Shown here: positions 54,629 to 64,000 of the stretch, piece after piece
How the letters are laid out: each line of letters begins with the position of its first letter
How positions within the stretch are numbered: position 1 is the first letter of the stretch
DNA from: Stenotrophomonas panacihumi
GTDB lineage: Bacteria > Pseudomonadota > Gammaproteobacteria > Xanthomonadales > Xanthomonadaceae
Assembly (NCBI RefSeq): GCF_001431645.1
Contig: NZ_LLXU01000092.1
Coordinates: 34,416 to 98,415, forward strand
Reading direction: 5' to 3'
DNA: 64,000 nt
Position numbers and translations under genes: made by a program
Notes under the pieces: model-generated
What the model saw: the letters and a program-made list of their open reading frames with translations, nothing else
Databases searched by the model: none
Told to the model about the DNA's origin: nothing

Positions 54629-54650
54629 AAGGCCCGCTTGCGCGGGCCTT
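54629..54650 (-). terminator. Terminator after hslU
   Basis: AAGGCCCGC (54629-54637) with its complement at 54642-54650 and a 4-base loop. On the minus strand it runs into TTTCCTTTGG, 11 bases beyond the hslU stop. Confidence 0.8.
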
Positions 54651-54660
54651 CGGGGGTCGA

Positions 54661-56025
54661 TCAGAGGATGTAGCGGCTCAGGTCCGGGTCCTGCACCAGC
54701 TCGCCGAGGTGGGCATCGACGTAGGCGCGGTCGATGGCCACGCTCTGCCCGTCGCGATCCGGCGCTTCGTAGCTGAGCGTGTCGAGCAGGCGTTCGAGCA
54801 CCGTGTGCAGGCGCCGCGCGCCGATGTTCTCCTGGCGCTCGTTGACCAGGAAGGCGATCTCGGCGAGGCGGTCGATGGCATCGTCGGAGAACTGCAGCTT
54901 CACGCCCTCGGTATCGAGCAGCGCCACGTACTGCTTGGTCAGCGCGGCCTTGGGCTCGGTGAGGATGCGCACGAAATCCTCCTTGCTCAGCGCGCCCAGC
55001 TCCACGCGGATCGGGAAGCGGCCCTGCAGCTCGGGGATCAGGTCGCTCGGCTTGGCCAGGTGGAACGCACCGGAGGCAATGAACAGGATGTGGTCAGTCT
55101 TCACCGTGCCGTACTTGGTGGAGACGTTGGAGCCTTCCACCAGCGGCAGCAGGTCGCGCTGCACGCCTTCGCGGGAGACGTCGCCGCCGCCCACGTTGTC
55201 GCCACGCTTGGCGACCTTGTCGATCTCGTCGATGAACACGATGCCGTGCTGTTCGCAGGCCTCGATGGCCGCCGCGCGGATCTCTTCCTCGTTGACCAGC
55301 TTGGCGGCTTCCTCTTCGATCAACAGCGGGCGCGCGGCCTTGATCGTGAGCTTGCGCGTCTGCGACTTGCCGCCGCCCAGGTTGGAGAACATCTGCCGCA
55401 GCTGCTGGCCCATTTCCTCCATGCCCGGCGGGGTCATGATGTCCATGGCGACGTTGACCGACACGTCCAGCTCGATCTCGCGCTCGTCCAGCTCGCCGGC
55501 GCGCAGCATGCGGCGGAACTTGACGCGGGTGTCGCCGTCCTGCGCGGAGGCCTCGTTGCGCGCGGCCTCCGGGTCGAAGCCGATGCCGCCGGCACGGCGC
55601 GGCAGCAGCGCGTCGAGAATGCGGTCCTCGGCGCGCTCCTCGGCCTGGGTGCGCACGCGCACCTTGGCCTGTTCGCGGTACAGCTTCACGGCGGTATCGG
55701 CCAGGTCGCGCACGATCTGCTCGACGTCCTTGCCGACATAGCCGACTTCGGTGAAGCGCGTGGCTTCAACCTTCACGAACGGCGCGTTGGCCAGCGTGGC
55801 CAGGCGGCGCGCGATCTCGGTCTTGCCGACGCCGGTCGGGCCGATCATCAGGATGTTCTTCGGCATTACCTCGTTGCGCAGGCCCTCGGGCAGCTGCATG
55901 CGGCGCCAGCGGTTGCGCAGGGCGATGGCGACGGCGCGCTTGGCGTCGTGCTGGCCGACGATGTGTCGGTCGAGCTCCTGCACGATCTCGCGCGGCGTCA
56001 TGGTCGAGGAAGTGGGCTGGGTCAT
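54661..56025 (-). CDS. hslU: HslU ATPase subunit of the HslUV protease
   Basis: 454 residues. AAA+ unfoldase: it has [34 protein letters not shown], Walker [16 protein letters not shown], pore loop [11 protein letters not shown], Walker [15 protein letters not shown] and the C-terminal docking end DLSRYIL, which inserts into HslV. The I domain (about 110-240) is present. It unfolds substrates for HslV. The ATG at 56025 is chosen; a GTG two codons upstream is possible. It follows hslV by 58 bases in the usual order. Confidence 0.97.
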   Translation of the reverse strand: MTQPTSSTMTPREIVQELDRHIVGQHDAKRAVAIALRNRWRRMQLPEGLRNEVMPKNILMIGPTGVGKTEIARRLATLANAPFVKVEATRFTEVGYVGKDVEQIVRDLADTAVKLYREQAKVRVRTQAEERAEDRILDALLPRRAGGIGFDPEAARNEASAQDGDTRVKFRRMLRAGELDEREIELDVSVNVAMDIMTPPGMEEMGQQLRQMFSNLGGGKSQTRKLTIKAARPLLIEEEAAKLVNEEEIRAAAIEACEQHGIVFIDEIDKVAKRGDNVGGGDVSREGVQRDLLPLVEGSNVSTKYGTVKTDHILFIASGAFHLAKPSDLIPELQGRFPIRVELGALSKEDFVRILTEPKAALTKQYVALLDTEGVKLQFSDDAIDRLAEIAFLVNERQENIGARRLHTVLERLLDTLSYEAPDRDGQSVAIDRAYVDAHLGELVQDPDLSRYIL

Positions 56026-56083
56026 GGTCACTCGTCAATCCGGGGGAAGGGGGGGCGGGCATTCGATGTCGGCGGGCGCCGCA

Positions 56084-56635
56084 TCAAAGCTCTTCGACCA
56101 CCACGTTGCGGTTGGTGTAGATGCAGATGTCGCCGGCGATGTTGATCGCCTCGGTGGCGATGGTCTTCGCATCGAGTTCGGTATGCGCGAGCAGCGCGCG
56201 CGCGGCGGACAGCGCGTAGGAGCCGCCGGAACCGATGGCGATGATGCCGTCCTCCGGCTCGATGACATCGCCGGTACCGCTGATGATCAGCGAGGTCTCG
56301 CGGTCGGCGACGGCGAGCAGCGCTTCCAGCTTGCCCAGGCGGCGCTCGGTGCGCCAATCCTTGGCCAGCTCGACGGCGGCGCGGGTGAGCTGGCCGTGCT
56401 TCTCCAGCTTGGCCTCGAACAGCTCGAACAGGGTGAAGGCGTCGGCGGCGGCACCGGCGAAGCCGGCCAGCACCTGGCCTTCGCGGCCGAGGCGGCGCAC
56501 CTTGCGCGCGTTGCCCTTCATCACCGTGTGGCCGAGGGTGACCTGGCCATCGCCGGCGACGGCGACATGGCCGTTGCGGCGCACCGAGATGATGGTGGTG
56601 GCGTGGAACGTATTGGGGTTCTGGCTGGGATCCAT
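56084..56635 (-). CDS. hslV: HslV peptidase subunit of the HslUV protease
   Basis: 183 residues. The N-terminal nucleophile Ntn-hydrolase core starts at [23 protein letters not shown]; the conserved GNARKVRRL and [15 protein letters not shown] are present. Unlike E. coli HslV, where Thr follows the initiator Met, this start gives twelve residues ([12 protein letters not shown]) before Thr13. The GGAGG seven bases upstream and the family-like FHA tail support this start, so a propeptide must be removed for activity. Confidence 0.96.
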   Translation of the reverse strand: MDPSQNPNTFHATTIISVRRNGHVAVAGDGQVTLGHTVMKGNARKVRRLGREGQVLAGFAGAAADAFTLFELFEAKLEKHGQLTRAAVELAKDWRTERRLGKLEALLAVADRETSLIISGTGDVIEPEDGIIAIGSGGSYALSAARALLAHTELDAKTIATEAINIAGDICIYTNRNVVVEEL

Positions 56636-56839
56636 TGCGGCCTCCGGAGGATATTTCGGAGGTGGGGACGCTGCCGGGCGGTTCAAGCCGCCCGCCATGG
56701 CGCGCGTTCAGGCCGCGCGCCCGGCACGGTCGGCGCGACAGGGCGAGCCCGCCGCCGCGCCGCGACCGATTGCCGCACGGGCGGTTTCCGGCGAGACGCG
56801 CGCGCCACGGCGGCGGACAATGCCGCCACGGATACCGCC

Positions 56840-57277
56840 ATGCACGAAGCCACCTCCCTCCCCGATCGCCCCGCCCCGTGCTGCACGGAAGCCGAAGTCG
56901 AACGCCTCGTGCACGACTTCTACGCCGCGGTGCGCGAAGACGCGCTGCTGGGCCCGGTATTCAACACCCACGTTCACGACTGGCCCGCCCACCTCGCGCG
57001 GCTGGTGGACTTCTGGTCCTCGCTGCTGCGCGGCACGCAGCGCTACAGCGGCTCGCCGATGAGCCTGCACATGGCCATGCCGCGCCTGGACGAAGCGCTG
57101 TTCCGGCGCTGGCTGCTGCTGTTCGGCCAGACCACCGCCACGCTCGGCAACCCGGCGATGCAGCAGCTGGCCAATGCCCGCGCCACGCAGATCGCCAACC
57201 GCTTCTGGCAGCGTTACCAGGTGGAAGGACGCGACGGCAGCGGGCTGGTGCCGCTGCCGATCTCGATGATGGGCTGA
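56840..57277 (+). CDS. Group III truncated hemoglobin
   Basis: 145 residues. The trHb3 pattern is clear: VERLVHDFYAAVREDALLGPVF, FWSSLLRGTQRYSGSPMSLHMAMP with proximal His77, FRRWLLLFGQT with the Trp of helix G, then ATQIANRFWQ. It binds heme and oxygen or NO in the cytoplasm; a role in NO or redox handling is likely from the family. It is divergent from hslV, with 204 bases between the starts; I see no further gene in that gap. Confidence 0.9.
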   Translation: MHEATSLPDRPAPCCTEAEVERLVHDFYAAVREDALLGPVFNTHVHDWPAHLARLVDFWSSLLRGTQRYSGSPMSLHMAMPRLDEALFRRWLLLFGQTTATLGNPAMQQLANARATQIANRFWQRYQVEGRDGSGLVPLPISMMG

Positions 57278-57281
57278 CGCT

Positions 57282-58169
57282 TCAGCCCGGCTCGGCCGGC
57301 TTGCGCCGCCTGGCGCGCGGATGCGCGGCGTCGTACACCTTGGCCAGATGCTGGAAATCCAGGTGGGTGTAGATCTGCGTGGTGGCGATATCCGAATGCC
57401 CGAGCAGTTCCTGCACGCCGCGCAAGTCGCCGGACGATTCGAGGATATGGCTGGCGAAACTGTGACGCAGCATGTGCGGGTGCACGTGCTTGAACAGCCC
57501 CTGCCGCTGCGCGAGTTGCTTGATGCGGATCTGCACGGCTCGCGCGGAAATCTGCGCGCCATGTCGGCCGGGGAACACCCTCGCCGTGGCGTCGGCCGGG
57601 CGGCTTTCGCCGCGCCATTCTTCCAGTGCGCGGCGCGCGTGCGAGCCCACCGGCACGCGCCGCTGCTTGTTGCCCTTGCCGAGCACGTTGACGAGCCCGC
57701 TGGCGACATCGAGGTCGCGCCAGCGCAGCGCGCATAGTTCGCTCAGGCGCAGGCCCGAGGAATAGAACAGCTCCAGCAACGCGCGATCGCGCAGGCCGAG
57801 CGGCGCATCGGTAGGCACTTCGACCAGCCGCACCGCTTCATCGGCGTCGAGCACCTGCGGCAGCTTGCGCGGCGCCTTGGGCGCGCGCAACTTGGCGGCC
57901 GGCGAAACCTCGATGTGCCCGTGCTTGAGCAGCCAGGCATAGAAACTGCGGCAGGCCGACAGGCGACGCTGCAGGCTCTTGGGCGATAGCCCGCGCCGGT
58001 GCTCGGCGCTGACGAAACCACGCAGCTGCTCGGCCTCCAGCTTCACCACGTCGGCCTCGCGCTCGCCCGCCCACGCGGACAGCGCCGTCAGATCGCGACG
58101 ATAGGCATCGAGCGTGTGCGCCGACATGCGGCGCTCGACTTCCAGGTAGGCGAGGAAGGCGTCGATCAT
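57282..58169 (-). CDS. xerC: Tyrosine recombinase XerC
   Basis: 295 residues. N-terminal SAM-like core-binding domain (about 1-85), then the catalytic domain with Arg in SGLRLSELCALRWRDLD, Lys in LGKGNKQRRVPV, HxxR in HPHMLRHSFASHIL, His in ELLGHSDIATTQIYTH and the nucleophile Tyr in IYTHL. With XerD it resolves chromosome dimers at dif. I call it XerC rather than XerD because it lies downstream of lptM-dapF-DUF484, the standard order in gammaproteobacteria. Confidence 0.94.
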   Translation of the reverse strand: MIDAFLAYLEVERRMSAHTLDAYRRDLTALSAWAGEREADVVKLEAEQLRGFVSAEHRRGLSPKSLQRRLSACRSFYAWLLKHGHIEVSPAAKLRAPKAPRKLPQVLDADEAVRLVEVPTDAPLGLRDRALLELFYSSGLRLSELCALRWRDLDVASGLVNVLGKGNKQRRVPVGSHARRALEEWRGESRPADATARVFPGRHGAQISARAVQIRIKQLAQRQGLFKHVHPHMLRHSFASHILESSGDLRGVQELLGHSDIATTQIYTHLDFQHLAKVYDAAHPRARRRKPAEPG

Positions 58170-58194
58170 GGCCGCATCCCCGGCGGCAGGGCGC

Positions 58195-58869
58195 TCAGCG
58201 CGCGAAGCGCTGCAACGCCACCACCAGCGCCTCGCCCATCATGCGCAGGAACAGCGTGCCCATGCCGGGATAGAAGCGGTTCGGATCACGGCTGCCCACG
58301 GCCAGCAGGCCCACGCCCGGCAACGGCAGCAGCGCGGTGGACTGCACGTCCTCCACGTCTTCGCCGTACAGCACGTGCTGCTTTTCGGCCTGCAAGCGCC
58401 CGCAGATCGGCTCGCCGTCGCGCAGGCAATCGCGGAACGGCGCCAGGCGCGCGTCGTCATCGCCGATCACCTGCAGCCATTCGGCTTCCGGCTGGCCTTC
58501 GACCGGGTTGAGCAGCACGATGCGCACGCGGTCGCCGTTGAAATCCTCGGCCAGCGAGGCGGCCATCGCCTTCAGCGTGTCGGCCGCGGTGTGCTGGCGC
58601 ATCAGCGCGAGCGTGAGCTGGTGCGTGCGCACGGCGAGGCGTTCGTTGACCTGCGCGTTGCCGGCCAGTTCGGCCAGGCGGCGCGAGAGTTCACGGTTCT
58701 TGTCGCGCAGCACTTCCAGCTGGTAGCTGGCGAGCGAGGCGGTGGGGCCATCGTCGCGCGGGACGACGAGCGTCAGCGCCAGGTCCGGAAACTGCTTCAG
58801 GAACCCCGGATGCCGACGCAGCCAGGCGGCGACTTCATGCGCGCCGATCTTTTCCACGGTTTCGTTCAT
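58195..58869 (-). CDS. DUF484 (GAF-like) protein
   Basis: 224 residues. The N-terminus [25 protein letters not shown] and a coiled helix (about 45-85) precede a GAF-like domain ending [17 protein letters not shown], the DUF484 family layout. It nearly always lies between dapF and xerC in gammaproteobacteria, but its role is unknown. Its ATG overlaps the dapF stop by four bases (ATGA), so coupling is expected. Confidence 0.92.
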   Translation of the reverse strand: MNETVEKIGAHEVAAWLRRHPGFLKQFPDLALTLVVPRDDGPTASLASYQLEVLRDKNRELSRRLAELAGNAQVNERLAVRTHQLTLALMRQHTAADTLKAMAASLAEDFNGDRVRIVLLNPVEGQPEAEWLQVIGDDDARLAPFRDCLRDGEPICGRLQAEKQHVLYGEDVEDVQSTALLPLPGVGLLAVGSRDPNRFYPGMGTLFLRMMGEALVVALQRFAR

Positions 58870-59720
58870 GCGCCCCACTCCCCTTCAAATACAAACCGGG
58901 CCGGCCCGGACATCACGACCTGCGCGCCGGGCGACGGCCAACGGATGCGCAGGCTGCCACCGGGCAGCGACACCACCGCGTCGCGGTCGATGCGGCCACG
59001 CTGCATCAGCACCACTGCCGCGGCGCATGCGCCACTGCCGCAGGCCAGCGTCTCGCCGACGCCGCGCTCGTATACGCGCAGGCGGACATGCCCGCGGTCG
59101 ATCACCTGGGCGAAGCCCACGTTCACCGATTCCGGGAACGCGGCGTGCTGCTGCAGCAGCGGGCCGATGCGCTCCACCGGCGCCGCGTCGACCAGGCCGA
59201 CCTCCAGCACCGCATGCGGGTTGCCCATCGACACCGCGCCGAAGCGCACGCTCTCGCCCTGCACCGGCAGCAGGTATTCCTCGCGCGCGTGCATGAAGCC
59301 GACCAGCGGGATGCGCTCGGGAGTGAACTCGGGCACGCCCATCGCCACGGCGTATTCGCCGTCGTCCAGGCGCTGGATGCGATGCGCGGTGACCGGGCTG
59401 TCGATGACGAACGCATCGCCCTGCGCGGTGCCATCGCGCACCAGCCAGGCGGCGACGCAGCGCGCGCCATTGCCGCACTGCTGCGACGGCGAACCATCGG
59501 AGTTCCAAATGCGGTATGCGGCCACGGCGCCTTCACTGCGCGGCGGCTCGATGGTCAGGATCTGGTCGCAGCCCACGCCGAAGTGGCGGTCGGCCAGGCG
59601 TTCGGCCAGCGCGGCATCCGGCGGGGCGATGCCGCTGCGCAGGTCGAGCACCACGAAATCATTGCCGGCGCCCTGCATCTTGCTGAAATGCAGGGGCGCG
59701 GAGGCGGACTGCGCGTTCAT
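58866..59720 (-). CDS. dapF: Diaminopimelate epimerase
   Basis: 284 residues. Cofactor-independent epimerase that turns LL-DAP into meso-DAP for lysine and peptidoglycan. The two active-site cysteines are C82 ([10 protein letters not shown]) and C227 ([10 protein letters not shown]). It begins with the signature [16 protein letters not shown]. It overlaps lptM and the DUF484 gene by four bases on each side. Confidence 0.98.
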   Translation of the reverse strand: MNAQSASAPLHFSKMQGAGNDFVVLDLRSGIAPPDAALAERLADRHFGVGCDQILTIEPPRSEGAVAAYRIWNSDGSPSQQCGNGARCVAAWLVRDGTAQGDAFVIDSPVTAHRIQRLDDGEYAVAMGVPEFTPERIPLVGFMHAREEYLLPVQGESVRFGAVSMGNPHAVLEVGLVDAAPVERIGPLLQQHAAFPESVNVGFAQVIDRGHVRLRVYERGVGETLACGSGACAAAVVLMQRGRIDRDAVVSLPGGSLRIRWPSPGAQVVMSGPARFVFEGEWGA

Positions 59721-59953
59721 GGGCGGTGGTCGTCGCCCGTATCGGCGGGCACGGTGCCGTCGATCGGCTGGGTCGCCTGCTCGGGCGTCTGCGTCGGCGG
59801 CGGGGTTTCACCGGACGGCGGCTGCGGCACCGGCTGCGCTTCCACCGGCACCGGCTTCTGCGGCATCACCAGCGGACCCTTGTTGCCACAGGCGGCCAGC
59901 AACAGCAGGCCCGCGCCAGCGGCGGCGATTCGGAACGAACGGGAAAACTTCAT
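59717..59953 (-). CDS. lptM: LptM-type lipoprotein (YifL)
   Basis: 78 residues. Lipobox LLLAAC with the conserved [10 protein letters not shown] after it, the signature of LptM (YifL), which helps LptD oxidation and LPS transport. The rest is Pro/Gln/Thr-rich and unstructured. Starts at 59953 (MKFSR) or 59959 (MSMKF) are possible; the GGGG ribosome site fits the inner one better. It is the first gene of the lptM-dapF-DUF484-xerC run. Confidence 0.9.
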   Translation of the reverse strand: MKFSRSFRIAAAGAGLLLLAACGNKGPLVMPQKPVPVEAQPVPQPPSGETPPPTQTPEQATQPIDGTVPADTGDDHRP

Positions 59954-60005
59954 GCTCATGCCCCGAGTATAGCCACAAGGCGGCGAACGTCGCGCCGTGG
60001 CGGGC

Positions 60006-60437
60006 CTAGGCTTCAGGCGCGACGGGAGGCTCCGGGCGCAGCCATAGCCAGATCGCCACCACCGCCATGCAGCCAATGGACAGCACCTGTGCCCAGCGCG
60101 AAGGCACGCACCACAGCATGATGGCCGCGCACACCACCATCGTGCCGGTGGCCATCCACTTCGCCTTGCGGCTCACCGCGCCATGGGCCTGCCACTGCAC
60201 GATGGCCGGGCCGAAACGCGGATGGTTCAGCAGCCAGTAGTGCAGGCGGTCGGAACCGCGCGACGCGGCCCAGGCGGAGATCAGCACGAACACGGTGGTC
60301 GGCAGCCCCGGCACGAAGATGCCGACGATGCCGACCCCGAGGCTGACGTAAGCCAGCAGCCACCACGCCCAGCGCCACCGCACCGGCCGCGCCGGGGGTG
60401 GCGCGACCTCGCGGGGGCCGGATTCCGGCTCGTTCAT
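60006..60437 (-). CDS. ybaN: DUF454 / YbaN-family membrane protein
   Basis: 143 residues. The conserved LGVGIVGIFVPGLPTTVFVLISAWAASRGSDRLHYWLLNHPRFG block (about 32-76) defines DUF454, and VSRKAKWMATGTMVV follows. Three to four membrane segments. Function unknown; some members adjoin heme or iron genes, but here the neighbours are lptM and a prolyl oligopeptidase. Confidence 0.88.
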   Translation of the reverse strand: MNEPESGPREVAPPPARPVRWRWAWWLLAYVSLGVGIVGIFVPGLPTTVFVLISAWAASRGSDRLHYWLLNHPRFGPAIVQWQAHGAVSRKAKWMATGTMVVCAAIMLWCVPSRWAQVLSIGCMAVVAIWLWLRPEPPVAPEA

Positions 60438-60451
60438 CGCCGCGCGCCGGC

Positions 60452-62632
60452 TCAGGGCGAGGCGGCGGGCGCGCCGGCGTCCACGCCCAGCTGGTCGAGC
60501 ACGAAGGCGAACGATTCGGCCTGCTCGCGGTAGCGGCGGAAGCGCCCGGACTTGCCGCCGTGGCCGGCATCCATGTTGGTGCGGAACACGATGGGATGGC
60601 TACCGGTGTTGTCCACGCGCAGCTTGGCCACCCACTTGGCCGGCTCCCAGTACTGCACCTGCGAATCCCACAGGCCGGTGCCGACGAACAGCGCCGGGTA
60701 GGCCTGGCGGGCGACGTTGTCGTATGGCGAGTAGGTGAGCATGTAGTCGTAATACTGCTTCTGCTCGGGGTTGCCCCACTCGTCGTATTCGTTGGTGGTC
60801 AGCGGGATGGTCGGGTCGAGCATGGTGGTGACCACGTCGACGAACGGCACCTGGGCCACCATCACCCGGTAATCCTGCGGCGCCATGTTCGCCACCGCGC
60901 CCATCAGCAGGCCGCCGGCGCTGCCGCCGGACGCGGCGACGCGGTCCTTGGCGGCGTAGCCCTGCGCGACCAGCGCGCGGGTGACGTCGATGAAATCGTT
61001 GAAGGTGTTCTTCTTCTTCAGCAGCTTGCCGTCGTCATACCACTGGCGGCCCATCTCCTGGCCACCGCGGATATGGGCGATGGCGTACACCACGCCACGG
61101 TCCAGCAGGCTGACCACCGAGAGGTTGAAGCCAGGGTCCATCGAGGCGCCGTAGCTGCCGTAGCCGTACTGGTACAGCGCGGCGGTGCCGTCCTTCTTGA
61201 AGCCCTTGCGGTACACCAGCGACACCGGGACCTTCACCCCGTCGCGCGAATCCACCCATACGCGCTCGGTAACGTACTTCGACGGGTCGTAGCCGATCAC
61301 CGGCTGCTGCTTGAGCAGGCGGCGCTCGCCGGTGCGCACGTTGAGTTCGTAGGTGGTGGACGGCGTGGTGAGCGAGGTATAGCCGTAGCGCAGCCACTCG
61401 GTGTCCGGCTCGGCGTTGACCGACAGGCCCATCGAATACGCCGGCTCGTCGGCCTTGACGTATTCCTGCTGGCCGTCGGCGCGCAGCAGGCGGATGCGTT
61501 CCAGGCCACCGGAGCGCTCGTCGATGGCGGTGAAGCCGTCGAACGACTCGAAGCCCTCTATGTACACGGCTTCGTCGTGCGCCACCCAATCCTTCCACTG
61601 GCTGCGCGAGGTGCCATCGCTTGGCGCGCTGACCAGCTTGAAGTTCTTCGCGCCATCGGCATTCGTGCGGATCAGCCAGTGGCCGTCGAAGTGGTCGGCG
61701 TCGTACTCGACATCGCGCTCGCGCCTGGCCAGCACGGTGAACTTCTCCGGGTTGGCGGCCGGGGCGTAGCGCAGTTCGGAGGAGACGGTGCTGTCCACGC
61801 CGATGGTGATGTACTGGTCGTCGCGGCTGCGGCCGATGCCCATGTAGAAGCTGTCGTCCTTCTCCTCGTACACCAGCTTGTCGGCGCTGGCCGGGGTGCC
61901 CAGGACGTGCTTCTTGACGCGCACGGTGAGCAGGGTTTCCGGGTCGTTCTCGACGTAGAACAGCGTGCGGTTGTCGTCGGCCCACACCAGGTTGGGCGAC
62001 ACGCCGGTGACGCGGTCGGCATAGACCTCGCCGGTGTCCAGGTTCTTGAAGCGGATCACGTACTGGCGGCGGCCGACATCGTCCTCGGCCCAGGCCAGCA
62101 GGCGGTTGTCGCGGCTGACTTCCGCGTCGCCGACGCTGAAGTAGTCCTTGCCGGCGGCCATCTGGTTGACGTCGAGCAGCACCTGTTCGGCGGTGAAGTC
62201 GCCGGCGTTGTTGGCCTGCTGGATGCTGCTGGCGTCCACGCCGGCGCCATCGCGGCGGCGGGCCTGGATGGGGTAATCCTTGCCGGCCTCGTAGCGGCTG
62301 TAATACCACCAGCCGCGGTCGCGGTACGGCACGCTGGCGTCGTCCTGCTTGATGCGGCCGACGATCTCCTCGTACAGGCGATCCTCCAGCGGCTTGAGCG
62401 GCGCCATCACCTGGTCGGTGTAGGCGTTCTCGGCCTTGAGGTAATCGAGCATCGCCTTGTCCTGGCGCTCGTCGTCGCGCAACCAGTAGTAGGCGTCGTC
62501 GCGCACGGCGCCGAAGGGGGTCTTGACCGGATGCGGGTGGCGCGGCGCCTGGGGCGCGGCGAGTTCGGCGGCGTGGACGGAGGTTACGGGCAGGGTCATC
62601 AGGCAGGCGGCCAGCAGCAGGACAGGCTTCAT
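60452..62632 (-). CDS. ptrB: Secreted S9 prolyl oligopeptidase / oligopeptidase B
   Basis: 726 residues. Signal peptide (PVLLLAACLMTLPVTSVHAA), then the seven-bladed propeller domain (about 75-440) and an alpha/beta-hydrolase domain. Catalytic Ser571 in AASGGSAGGLLMGA, His691 in DAGHGGKSGR and the Asp region in VGTGLWDSQVQYWEP. It cuts short peptides, in the oligopeptidase B group after basic residues, and is probably periplasmic, whereas E. coli PtrB is cytoplasmic. The ATG at 62632 begins the signal peptide and has AAGGAT upstream. Confidence 0.93.
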   Translation of the reverse strand: MKPVLLLAACLMTLPVTSVHAAELAAPQAPRHPHPVKTPFGAVRDDAYYWLRDDERQDKAMLDYLKAENAYTDQVMAPLKPLEDRLYEEIVGRIKQDDASVPYRDRGWWYYSRYEAGKDYPIQARRRDGAGVDASSIQQANNAGDFTAEQVLLDVNQMAAGKDYFSVGDAEVSRDNRLLAWAEDDVGRRQYVIRFKNLDTGEVYADRVTGVSPNLVWADDNRTLFYVENDPETLLTVRVKKHVLGTPASADKLVYEEKDDSFYMGIGRSRDDQYITIGVDSTVSSELRYAPAANPEKFTVLARRERDVEYDADHFDGHWLIRTNADGAKNFKLVSAPSDGTSRSQWKDWVAHDEAVYIEGFESFDGFTAIDERSGGLERIRLLRADGQQEYVKADEPAYSMGLSVNAEPDTEWLRYGYTSLTTPSTTYELNVRTGERRLLKQQPVIGYDPSKYVTERVWVDSRDGVKVPVSLVYRKGFKKDGTAALYQYGYGSYGASMDPGFNLSVVSLLDRGVVYAIAHIRGGQEMGRQWYDDGKLLKKKNTFNDFIDVTRALVAQGYAAKDRVAASGGSAGGLLMGAVANMAPQDYRVMVAQVPFVDVVTTMLDPTIPLTTNEYDEWGNPEQKQYYDYMLTYSPYDNVARQAYPALFVGTGLWDSQVQYWEPAKWVAKLRVDNTGSHPIVFRTNMDAGHGGKSGRFRRYREQAESFAFVLDQLGVDAGAPAASP

Positions 62633-62747
62633 GGGTGGGGATCCTTCCTCGGGAAGCAAGGTATGTCGTGAAGGCGAGTCTGTGCGGGGCGCGCGGCGAC
62701 CGCAAGCGCCAGGCGGGAGGAACCGGGGGATGGCCTATCATCGGGCG

Positions 62748-63941
62748 ATGGATGCACGCACCGAACCCGAGGCCGGCTACAGCCGGCGCAGTCGCGAGAT
62801 CGCGCCCTTCCACGTGATGTCCCTGCTGGCGCGGGCACAGGCGCTGGAACGCGAAGGGCACGATGTCATCCACCTGGAAATCGGCGAGCCGGACTTCACC
62901 ACGGCCGCCCCGGTGATCGCCGCCGGGCAGGCCGCGCTGGCGGCCGGGCATACCCGCTACACCGCGGCGCGCGGCTTGCCGGCGCTGCGCGAGGCGATCG
63001 CCGGGCTCTACCGGCAGCGGCACGGGCTGGAGATCGACCCGGAACGGGTACTGGTGACGCCGGGCGGTTCGGGTGCGTTGTTGTTGGCGAGCAGCCTGCT
63101 GGTCGACCCGGGCAGGCACTGGTTGCTGGCCGACCCGGGGTATCCGTGCAACCGGCATTTCCTGCGGCTGGTGGAGGCCGGCGCGCAGTTGGTGCCGACG
63201 GGGCCGGACACGCACTACCAGCTCACGCCGGCGCACGTGGCCACGCACTGGAATGCGGACAGCGTGGGCGCGCTGGTGGCCTCGCCCGCCAACCCGACCG
63301 GCAGCGTGCTGTCGCGCGAGGAGCTGGCGGCGTTGTCGTCGTCCCTGCGTGCGCGGGGCGGGCACCTGGTGGTCGACGAGATCTACCACGGGCTCACTTA
63401 CGGGCTGGATGCGCCGAGCGTGCTGGAGGTGGACGACGAGGCGTTCGTGCTAAACAGCTTCTCGAAGTATTTCGGCATGACGGGCTGGCGGCTGGGCTGG
63501 CTGGTGGCGCCGAAGCGCGCGGTGCCGGCGCTGGAGAAGCTGGCGCAGAACCTGTACATCAGCGCGCCGAGCATGGCGCAGCACGCGGCGCTGGCGTGCT
63601 TCACGCCGGCGGCAATGGCGATCTTCGAGCAGCGCCGCGGGGAGTTCCAGGCCCGACGCGATTACCTGCTGCCGGCATTGCGCGCGCTGGGGTTCCGCAT
63701 CGAGATCGAACCGCAAGGGGCGTTCTATCTATACGCCGACATCAGCGGGTTCGGGGTGGATGCGCAGGTGTTCTGCCAGCATTTCCTCGAAACCGAGCAT
63801 GTGGCGTTCACGCCGGGCGTGGACTTCGGAAGCTATCGCGCCGGCGAGCATGTGCGGATCGCCTATACGCAGGGGTTGCCGAGGTTGCAGGAGGCGGTGG
63901 CGCGGATTGCGCGGGGGTTGGGTTCGCTTCCTGTGCGGTGA
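62748..63941 (+). CDS. Class I/II PLP-dependent aminotransferase
   Basis: 397 residues. Fold type I aminotransferase with IHLEIGEPDFTTAAPVI, GHTRYTAARGLPALREAIA, ASPANPTGSVL, VVDEIYHGL and the Schiff-base Lys240 in NSFSKYFGMTGWRLGW; VRIAYTQ near the end carries the Arg that binds the substrate carboxylate. The pattern fits the aspartate/alanine-type family, but the exact substrate is not deducible. The ATG at 62748 follows GGAGG by about 27 bases, so the start is not firmly set. The remaining 59 bases of the window hold no gene. Confidence 0.88.
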   Translation: MDARTEPEAGYSRRSREIAPFHVMSLLARAQALEREGHDVIHLEIGEPDFTTAAPVIAAGQAALAAGHTRYTAARGLPALREAIAGLYRQRHGLEIDPERVLVTPGGSGALLLASSLLVDPGRHWLLADPGYPCNRHFLRLVEAGAQLVPTGPDTHYQLTPAHVATHWNADSVGALVASPANPTGSVLSREELAALSSSLRARGGHLVVDEIYHGLTYGLDAPSVLEVDDEAFVLNSFSKYFGMTGWRLGWLVAPKRAVPALEKLAQNLYISAPSMAQHAALACFTPAAMAIFEQRRGEFQARRDYLLPALRALGFRIEIEPQGAFYLYADISGFGVDAQVFCQHFLETEHVAFTPGVDFGSYRAGEHVRIAYTQGLPRLQEAVARIARGLGSLPVR

Positions 63942-64000
63942 TTTTTCCGCGATCTGGGGCTGGCTGGTTTCGATCGGCTACGGCTGCCTGGGTGCGTCGC

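Noticed and set aside
57282..58169. The tyrosine recombinase as a phage or island integrase
   Set aside because: Its length and the neighbouring DUF484-dapF-lptM order mark it as XerC; no att repeats or mobile genes are nearby.

Overview
The window is GC-rich bacterial chromosome from a Gram-negative gammaproteobacterium, most likely Xanthomonadaceae (the Pseudoxanthomonas, Lysobacter, Luteimonas, Stenotrophomonas and Xanthomonas group). The reasons are a large TonB-dependent receptor next to sugar-scavenging genes, gammaproteobacterial gene orders (mreBCD-mrdA-rodA-mltB-rlpA-dacC; ybeD-lipB-lipA; lptM-dapF-DUF484-xerC; hslV-hslU), and many exported proteins with signal peptides or lipoboxes. 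Genus is not resolvable by eye. I found no rRNA, tRNA, CRISPR array, insertion sequence or prophage.

Layout. 1-7.3 kb: an amino-sugar/sugar uptake locus, with a FucP-type permease divergent from a glucokinase-family kinase, a TonB-dependent receptor and a secreted GH20 beta-hexosaminidase. Two LacI-type dyads lie in the divergent control region, one on a TTGACA -35 element. 7.3-11 kb: VanZ and MidA-type proteins, a pteridine reductase facing folK, and a lone Anbu proteasome-like protease. 11-15.5 kb: a phosphorelay operon (CHASE3/PAS histidine kinase, Rcp1-type receiver, receiver-kinase-receiver hybrid) and a BON-domain protein. 15.5-23.3 kb: metabolic, envelope and regulatory singletons, including a secreted protein of unknown function with a possible Cys active site. 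23.3-34.1 kb: tail-specific protease Prc, lipoate genes ybeD-lipB-lipA, a CsgG-like protein, lipid A deacylase LpxR, then dacC, rlpA and mltB.

34.2-40 kb: the rod-shape elongasome (rodA, mrdA, mreD, mreC, mreB), all on the minus strand and coupled by 4-base ATGA overlaps. Together with mltB, rlpA and dacC this forms one cell-wall elongation block. 40.3-47.9 kb: a PfkB kinase, an orphan ribbon-helix-helix protein with dyads upstream, a HAD phosphatase, lipoproteins including an M1 peptidase, a diguanylate cyclase, a two-DTG aspartic protease and ubiE. 48-54.6 kb: an EmrAB-like efflux pair, a yeast-type cytosine deaminase, an orphan ATP synthase epsilon-like protein, a serine hydrolase and a winged-helix/TPR regulator. 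54.6-64 kb: hslUV, a group III truncated globin, xerC-DUF484-dapF-lptM, ybaN, a secreted prolyl oligopeptidase and an aminotransferase.

Most of the window is housekeeping. The items I consider most worth a second look are the orphan epsilon-like gene (51404-51820), the secreted Cys protein (17622-18914), the LacI-type dyads (693-706 and 915-928), the dyad-rich promoter region between the CsgG-like gene and lpxR, and the toxinless RHH gene. No clearly new multi-gene system was found.
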